From JAVVPL01 sp036655775 (GTDB lineage: Bacteria > Bacteroidota > Bacteroidia > Bacteroidales > P3): 10,431 nucleotides of DNA. The notes under the pieces were generated by a model that saw only the letters and a program-made list of their open reading frames with translations, had not been told where the DNA came from and ran no database searches. The stretch is taken from NCBI GenBank assembly GCA_036655775.1, contig JAVVPL010000077.1, forward strand, positions 1-10,431, read 5' to 3'. The number at the start of each line of letters is the position of its first letter. Positions within the stretch are counted from its first letter, which is position 1. Positions 7,401 through 10,431 of this stretch are shown piece by piece. A program made the position numbers and the translations under genes.

Positions 7401-8403
7401 ATATATCTATTTGGGTTCAGACACTGTTTTATGTCATACCGATACACTCCCTTTAGATGCGAGCAAATACAATGGAAACATCCCTTGTCTATACACTTGG
7501 TTCATTAATGGAGATTCCGTTTCTAGCAGTCCTTTTTATACTCTCACTCGTATAAAAGACACCTTTTTAATTTGCGTAAGAGTTTCTTTACGCGATCAAT
7601 CGTCTAGTTGTATTGCTTGGGATACCTTGCATGTTCGCTACTATACTTATCCAGATGTTTCCCTGCATCTTTCCGATACCAGTTTTTGTGTGGGAACTAC
7701 ACTTAGTTTAGATGCCCGTTCTCATACATCAATGAATACAGATGCGCATTTTAGTTGGTATACCATCTCGGATAGTTTATATTGTAGCAATGCTATCGCT
7801 TTTTTTTCGGATACAGGTGTTTTTCGTATAAAAGCAAAAAATTATTGCAGCCAGGCGTATGACACTATTCATATCGATTATGTTCCCACAGTCTGGACTC
7901 AAATCACACTGCCCGAAGATACGAACCTTTGTATGCCCAATAGCTGTACAGTGGATGTGAGCACAGCTTACCCTCAAACCCATTATTTATGGAATGATGG
8001 GGAAGAACTCAGTCTACGAACTTTCACAAGCAGTGGTAGCTACACCTTGACTCTTTGGGATACTATGGGTTGTAGCCAGAGTCAAGACTTTAGAGTACAG
8101 ATAGAGGAATGCGCCATAGAAGTAGACCTTCCTAATGTTTTCACTCCTAATGGCGACGGAATTAACGATTGTTTTGTAATTCGAAATGTAGACCAATTAC
8201 AAAATTTTACGATTCATATTTTCAATTCATGGGGACTTTCCGTATACAAATACCAGGGCGATCCTAAGTGTATGACATGGAACGGTCGCCTATACAATAA
8301 TGGAGCTTTTGTACCTGATGGAGCTTATTTTTGGATTGTCACATGTAAAGACTTGTTGGGGAAAGCCCAAAAACAGACTGGCTGTGTAATGATATTGCGA
8401 TAA
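4468..8403 (+). CDS. T9SS type B sorting domain surface protein (DUF7948, propeller, Ig-like repeats)
   Basis: A 1311-residue secreted multidomain protein. Residues 1-24 are a signal peptide (MKHFF start, Phe/Leu core, VAQ|SS). Residues about 34-250 resemble the DUF7948 domain that opens many SBBP-repeat proteins (GFIQNCGQFE; family wording usually FxENKGQF). Residues about 252-750 hold propeller-like repeats of the SBBP type, best seen around 580-616 (LLWSTAIGGKWEDELTDM, then FVIGFTRSKDFP). From about 830 to 1215 there are five Ig/PKD-like repeats, each opening with a D/N-T-x-x-C segment, with cysteines at 840, 916, 989, 1074 and 1155 (spacing 73-85). Residues about 1217-1311 are a type B (gliding-type, CHU_C) sorting domain: LPNVFTPNGDGIND, then IFNSWG, MTWNGR, PDGAYFW and a final MILR. 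It should cross the inner membrane by Sec and the outer membrane by T9SS and stay at the cell surface or be released. No enzyme motif is seen; an adhesin or structural role is inferred. No Shine-Dalgarno precedes the ATG. Confidence 0.93.
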   Translation: MKHFFSLFLGMFLTFFFCEKNVAQSSISSLPLFDRGFIQNCGQFERSGDRDTNFILSMFSEGSLSVWLTQEGLSYVFSQTQATLDKTDSLARFQHLCRTDIHFINAKLSSSQVIYENPLPYTFNYINKVGSLGIYDVHLYRHIRVKNLYPGIDYILKFDSLGNLKQEFEVGQGVDYKQIQFTVENAQKVQIQKRNNLRIVQKLGEINEKGAISYALEGIKSYSTRYIKRKGVYSFSLQGRKSEAVRIDPVLEWASYLVELSGKKSQLTDVCVDEKTGGLYVCGWSEGAAFPYKEQEGASNWEFEQVKKRNTNSVFMYLDSNKHIQWCTFFGVDEFSERAQVISLSPQKHLLCAGILNGSSLTTAPYTLNKEGAYQGQSCQGINEIQFPRTFILEFDANNRIEWAALWGVLDSYVRDSSIRYALPLDMVITAKDELYCSLTKLTGFESLTKYPKENDQTYMNQTKEGTILKFDKNRAWVWGTNYGTDKISAYGMSRSTLSRIASDSANNIWVAGNCSDHIPILKKTNAYNQEWHTADTSQLSGVTKGDLDFSFNTEGILWGDNRGNQDLFLSKFNPQGILLWSTAIGGKWEDELTDMKIAPNGHLFVIGFTRSKDFPIKEKKDAFNRYYTSGRNAFLMEFSNEGALLWSTHLPKQDSLFTTSAIAEVLSFTPNNGIYIIGSGPIQDYKIDPRVHTEQGIYEISQELGLSIDETYSYIHSIVDTTNSLSFLLYFSPQGKLLLWDSLPFYGNAVAKSDLYTFDVLSGFPIPKNQCLTTDLYRGKLWSLLSRWGNTALVNPKDGSYFAPNTKPYPQVSSLLLRYTNCFKTFFPARLGNGDTLYCAQHLLTLQKPKHFYEYQSVWSTGATTDSLLITKPGTYWLSLHSPYPHCPNLYSDTLHIDSIPYPTLHFSNDTNYLCVGEKLYLNATQLKANYLWYTGSQDSSHIVEYLGDSMIQAWCRVNTICGDTVFDTAFVRYAPPYIYLGSDTVLCHTDTLPLDASKYNGNIPCLYTWFINGDSVSSSPFYTLTRIKDTFLICVRVSLRDQSSSCIAWDTLHVRYYTYPDVSLHLSDTSFCVGTTLSLDARSHTSMNTDAHFSWYTISDSLYCSNAIAFFSDTGVFRIKAKNYCSQAYDTIHIDYVPTVWTQITLPEDTNLCMPNSCTVDVSTAYPQTHYLWNDGEELSLRTFTSSGSYTLTLWDTMGCSQSQDFRVQIEECAIEVDLPNVFTPNGDGINDCFVIRNVDQLQNFTIHIFNSWGLSVYKYQGDPKCMTWNGRLYNNGAFVPDGAYFWIVTCKDLLGKAQKQTGCVMILR
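4510..4519 (+). repeat. T10 homopolymer in the signal-peptide region of the T9SS cargo gene
   Basis: Ten consecutive T encode Phe-Phe-Phe and the first base of Cys18, inside the hydrophobic core of the signal peptide. A T8 run lies earlier at 4476-4483. One-base slippage in either run would shift the frame within the first 20 codons. The gene is in frame as given. Confidence 0.9.
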
Positions 8404-8413
8404 ACATCATAAA

Positions 8414-8448
8414 AAAAAGGATTGCTTCCTAAAGAAGCAATCCTTTTT
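8414..8448. terminator. Bidirectional intrinsic terminator between converging genes
   Basis: A perfect 15-bp inverted repeat, AAAAAGGATTGCTTC (8414-8428) and GAAGCAATCCTTTTT (8434-8448), encloses a five-base loop CTAAA. The outer A/T part supplies a U-tract in either direction. It starts 10 bases after the stop of the T9SS cargo gene and ends 34 bases before the stop of the beta-subunit gene on the opposite strand, so it can serve both converging transcripts. Confidence 0.92.
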
Positions 8449-8482
8449 ATCACCCAACAACCCAATGGTTGAGGTTTAATTT

Positions 8483-9652
8483 TTAGTATAAGAAACTCAA
8501 TAAGATACCTGCTGCTACGGCAGAGCCAATAACGCCCGCCACATTAGGTCCCATTGCATGCATCAACAAGTGATTTGTCTTATCGTATCCCTGTCCTATA
8601 ATTTGTGAAACACGTGCACTGTCTGGAACGGCAGAAACACCCGCATTACCAATTAAAGGATTCATTTTGTTGCCTTCTTTCAAGAAAATATTGATAATTT
8701 TCACAAACAATACACCACTGAAAGTTGCAATAATAAATGAAGCTGCACCTAAACCAAAAATAGCAATTGATTTTGTAGTCAAGAAAGAGGTAGCTTGCGT
8801 AGAAGCACCTACGGTAAGACCAATTAAAATCGTTACGGTATCAATGATAGGACCACTCGCTGCATTTGCTAAACGTTTAGTAACGCCACTTTCTTTAAGC
8901 AAGTTTCCAAAGAAAAGCATAGCTAACAAGGGTAGACCCGAAGGTACAATAAAACAAGTAAGCAAAACGCCCATAATTGGGAAAAGTACTTTTTCAAATT
9001 TAGAAACTTGACGAGGAGGACGCATGCGGATTAAACGTTCCTTACGTGTCGTGAGCAATTTCATAATTGGAGGTTGTATCACAGGCACTAATGCCATATA
9101 CGAATAGGCCGAGACCGCAATGGCTCCCATCAGCTCTGGCGCCAGTTTAGACGAAAGGAAAATAGCTGTAGGACCGTCTGCACCACCAATAATACCAATA
9201 GCCCCAGCTTCAGCAGGTGTAAAACCTAACAAAAGAGCGGCAGAGTATGCAAAGAAGATACCAAATTGTGCCGCAGCACCAATAAGCATTAACTTAGGAT
9301 TAGAAATCAGCGCTGAAAAATCGGTCATAGCACCAATTCCTAAGAAGATTAGAGGCGGATACCAACCATTTTGTACTCCATCGTACAAAATATTCAATAC
9401 ACTACCCGATTCATAAATACCTATCTTTAATCCAGGATAAAAAGGGATATTTCCCACAATCATACCAAATCCAATAGGAATCAGTAACATTGGTTCAAAT
9501 TCCTTGGAAATAGCAAGGTAGATAAATAACAAACCTACCGTAATCATCACTAGGTGTCCCATAGTGAAATTGGCAAAAGCGGTATATTCTACAAACTGTA
9601 GTAATTGATCCTGAATAAAATTTAAAAATCCAGTGGAGTTCAATGTCATCAT
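8483..9652 (-). CDS. oadB: Na+-translocating decarboxylase beta subunit (OadB/MmdB/GcdB family)
   Basis: This 389-residue polytopic inner-membrane protein decarboxylates the carboxybiotin carried by the biotin protein and couples this to Na+ export. The family signatures are present: GGADGPTAIF (156-165), SAYSYMALVPVIQPP (181-195) and NPLIGNAGVSAVP (331-343). By alignment from memory to Klebsiella OadB, Asp159, Tyr185, Asn331, Ser340 and Arg347 correspond to the Na+/proton pathway residues Asp203, Tyr229, Asn373, Ser382 and Arg389. The C-terminal membrane segment (MGPNVAGVIGSAVAAGILLSFL) is also typical. Length fits the shorter members of the family (roughly 370-430). The gene starts 4 bases after the biotin carrier stop, with a GGAGG inside that gene's last codons, implying translational coupling. 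The subunit does not reveal the substrate: methylmalonyl-CoA is common in Bacteroidota, and oxaloacetate or glutaconyl-CoA are alternatives. A second ATG directly follows the first, so the start could be one codon later. Confidence 0.96.
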   Translation of the reverse strand: MMTLNSTGFLNFIQDQLLQFVEYTAFANFTMGHLVMITVGLLFIYLAISKEFEPMLLIPIGFGMIVGNIPFYPGLKIGIYESGSVLNILYDGVQNGWYPPLIFLGIGAMTDFSALISNPKLMLIGAAAQFGIFFAYSAALLLGFTPAEAGAIGIIGGADGPTAIFLSSKLAPELMGAIAVSAYSYMALVPVIQPPIMKLLTTRKERLIRMRPPRQVSKFEKVLFPIMGVLLTCFIVPSGLPLLAMLFFGNLLKESGVTKRLANAASGPIIDTVTILIGLTVGASTQATSFLTTKSIAIFGLGAASFIIATFSGVLFVKIINIFLKEGNKMNPLIGNAGVSAVPDSARVSQIIGQGYDKTNHLLMHAMGPNVAGVIGSAVAAGILLSFLY

Positions 9653-9656
9653 CTGT

Positions 9657-10091
9657 TTAACCTCCTATAATCATTAGCACATCACCCTCCATTACAGAGT
9701 CGCCTTTGCTTACTTTGACTTCTTTGACAACACCAGCCTTATCAGAGTCAAGATTGTTATCCATTTTCATAGCTTCAAGCACCAATATTTTTTGTCCTTC
9801 TTTTACCACATCACCTACTTTAACCAAAACTTCCATAACCGTTCCTGGTAGAGGGGATTTTATTTCATACGCAGCAGAAGCGGCATTTGTTTTAGCCACT
9901 TGAGGCGTTGATTCAGTGGAAGGAATGGCAGGCTTGCTCACCAATCGAGGTGTTTTAGATTGTTTTACTTCTTTGTCAACCTCTACCTCGTAAGGGGTTC
10001 CATTCAATTCCAATTGAATGGTTCTATCCTCAACATTATTTATTTCTACGTTGTACTGTGTACCGTGTATTGTGAATTTATATTTCTTCAT
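9657..10091 (-). CDS. Biotin carboxyl carrier subunit of Na+-translocating decarboxylase
   Basis: This 144-residue protein carries the biotin that shuttles CO2 from the carboxyltransferase alpha subunit to the membrane beta subunit. Residues 1-43 form a small beta-rich N-terminal part (KKYKFTIHGTQYNVEI, then YEVEV) found in Bacteroidota decarboxylase and carboxylase carriers. Residues about 44-74 are a Pro/Ala/Thr/Ser-rich flexible linker. Residues 75-144 are a biotinyl/lipoyl domain with the attachment motif EAMKM at 106-110, biotin going on Lys109, and the paired hairpin motif KSPLPGTV (78-85). Its position between the OadG-like gene (20 bases upstream) and the beta subunit (4 bases downstream) separates it from the acetyl-CoA carboxylase carrier AccB. 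It matches the gamma subunit (MmdC-type) of methylmalonyl-CoA decarboxylase or a separate biotin subunit of oxaloacetate decarboxylase. The ATG start has no Shine-Dalgarno. Confidence 0.95.
   Translation of the reverse strand: MKKYKFTIHGTQYNVEINNVEDRTIQLELNGTPYEVEVDKEVKQSKTPRLVSKPAIPSTESTPQVAKTNAASAAYEIKSPLPGTVMEVLVKVGDVVKEGQKILVLEAMKMDNNLDSDKAGVVKEVKVSKGDSVMEGDVLMIIGG
9661..9665 (-). promoter_or_regulatory. Shine-Dalgarno GGAGG for the beta subunit inside the upstream gene
   Basis: On the minus strand GGAGG spans the final Gly-Gly codons of the biotin carrier gene (ATA GGA GGT TAA) and sits 8 bases before the beta-subunit ATG. It supports the ATG at 9652 as the start and suggests translational coupling. 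It is notable because the other genes in this window lack a clear Shine-Dalgarno, as is usual in Bacteroidota. Confidence 0.7.
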
Positions 10092-10104
10092 AAAATCTAT
10101 TTTT

Positions 10105-10121
10105 TAGAAACTTAGTTTCTA
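10105..10121 (-). other. Small palindrome over the stop codon of the OadG-like gene
   Basis: TAGAAAC and GTTTCTA flank TTA in a 7-bp inverted repeat with a 3-base loop. The loop is the TAA stop codon of the OadG-like gene on the minus strand. The stem is AT-rich with no T-tract, so it is unlikely to terminate transcription. It may be chance or a minor RNA-processing element between the first and second cistrons. Confidence 0.3.
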
Positions 10122-10378
10122 CGATTGTTAAAATAAGTGTTTAGTCCATAAATTTTAGAACTCCAAGGAGAATAGGTTTTGGAAACTTTAGTGATTGTTA
10201 GAACCGTATTTTCTTCATCGTGAAGTTCATTATTATACATATAGATGGATGCAGCAATGGCAGCGTAAATTTCGCCACTCACATCCTGAGGTCTGACTAC
10301 TTCTCCTGCATTTTTGAGAGAAGAGTTTTGGGCTGCAGCTTTACGTTCTCTTTTTTCTTGTAATGAAAGAAGGATATT
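10112..10378 (-). CDS. OadG/MmdD-like decarboxylase subunit, 5' end missing or disrupted
   Basis: The minus-strand frame ending with TAA at 10114-10112 encodes 88 residues. Its C-terminal half matches the OadG family of Na+-pump decarboxylases (gamma of Oad, delta of Mmd): EIYAAIAASIYMY, then a short acidic turn, VLTITKVSKTYSPWSSKIYG. A charged segment (LQEKRERKAAAQNSS) precedes it, as expected just after the membrane anchor. The N-terminal transmembrane helix typical of this family is absent from this frame. It meets TGA at 10381-10379, two more stops occur in the last 50 bases, and no ATG lies between the TGA and the conserved region (the nearest alternative is a GTG inside it). Another minus frame is open and hydrophobic from the right edge to the A6 run at 10346-10351, so one missing A there would join the two. 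Partner proteins are the downstream biotin carrier and beta subunit. The C-terminal identification is firm; whether the gene is intact is not. Confidence 0.72.
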   Translation of the reverse strand, partial: NILLSLQEKRERKAAAQNSSLKNAGEVVRPQDVSGEIYAAIAASIYMYNNELHDEENTVLTITKVSKTYSPWSSKIYGLNTYFNNRRN

Positions 10379-10431
10379 TCAGATAAATTACAAAATATAG
10401 TTAAGAAATTAAAAGGACAAACAAGAATAAG

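Noticed and set aside
5135..8196. Minus-strand and alternative-frame open frames inside the T9SS cargo gene
   Set aside because: All are nested in a 1311-codon frame whose domain order is consistent from signal peptide to sorting domain.
8667..9903. Plus-strand open frames of 65-114 codons opposite the decarboxylase genes
   Set aside because: They are antisense shadows of strongly conserved beta-subunit and biotin-carrier coding sequence.
1..10431. tRNA or rRNA genes, CRISPR arrays, insertion sequences
   Set aside because: No spaced identical direct repeats, transposase-like frames, terminal inverted repeats or RNA-gene signatures were seen on either strand.

Overview
The window looks like chromosomal DNA from a low-GC member of the Bacteroidota. 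One gene ends in a type IX secretion (T9SS) type B sorting domain. Most genes lack a Shine-Dalgarno sequence. A Bacteroidota-type -7 box (TAnnTTTG) lies upstream of the large leftward gene. The decarboxylase genes resemble Bacteroidota methylmalonyl-CoA/oxaloacetate decarboxylase operons. The genus cannot be named from sequence alone, and no RNA genes, insertion sequences or CRISPR arrays were seen.

Layout. (1) Positions 1-3309, minus strand: the first 1103 codons of a very large exported protein of unknown function whose 3' end lies outside the window. (2) 3310-3739: an AT-rich divergent intergenic region with candidate promoters for both directions and a pair of imperfect 19-bp direct repeats. 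(3) 3740-4424, plus: a small outer-membrane beta-barrel protein whose signal-peptide region contains four copies of the octamer TTTATTTC. With four copies the only ATG is out of frame with the barrel; five copies (or two) would restore a well-formed signal peptide. (4) 4468-8403, plus: a 1311-residue T9SS type B cargo protein with an N-terminal DUF7948-like domain, a beta-propeller-like (SBBP-type) region, five Ig-like repeats and the C-terminal sorting domain. (5) 8414-8448: a perfect bidirectional hairpin terminator between converging genes. (6) 8483-10378, minus: three subunits of a sodium-pumping biotin-dependent decarboxylase, in transcription order a gamma/delta-type (OadG-like) subunit with a damaged or unresolved 5' end, the biotin carrier protein and the membrane beta subunit.

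How the parts work together. The rightmost genes form an operon for a Na+-translocating decarboxylase (methylmalonyl-CoA or oxaloacetate type); the carboxyltransferase alpha subunit would be expected just beyond the right edge. The left and middle genes all make exported proteins. The barrel gene and the T9SS cargo gene lie 43 bp apart on one strand and may form a transcription unit. The most interesting point is the octanucleotide repeat. It has the form of a phase-variation (contingency) switch in an outer-membrane protein gene, captured here in the OFF register, and it may affect display of the adjacent surface protein. That functional link is inference.
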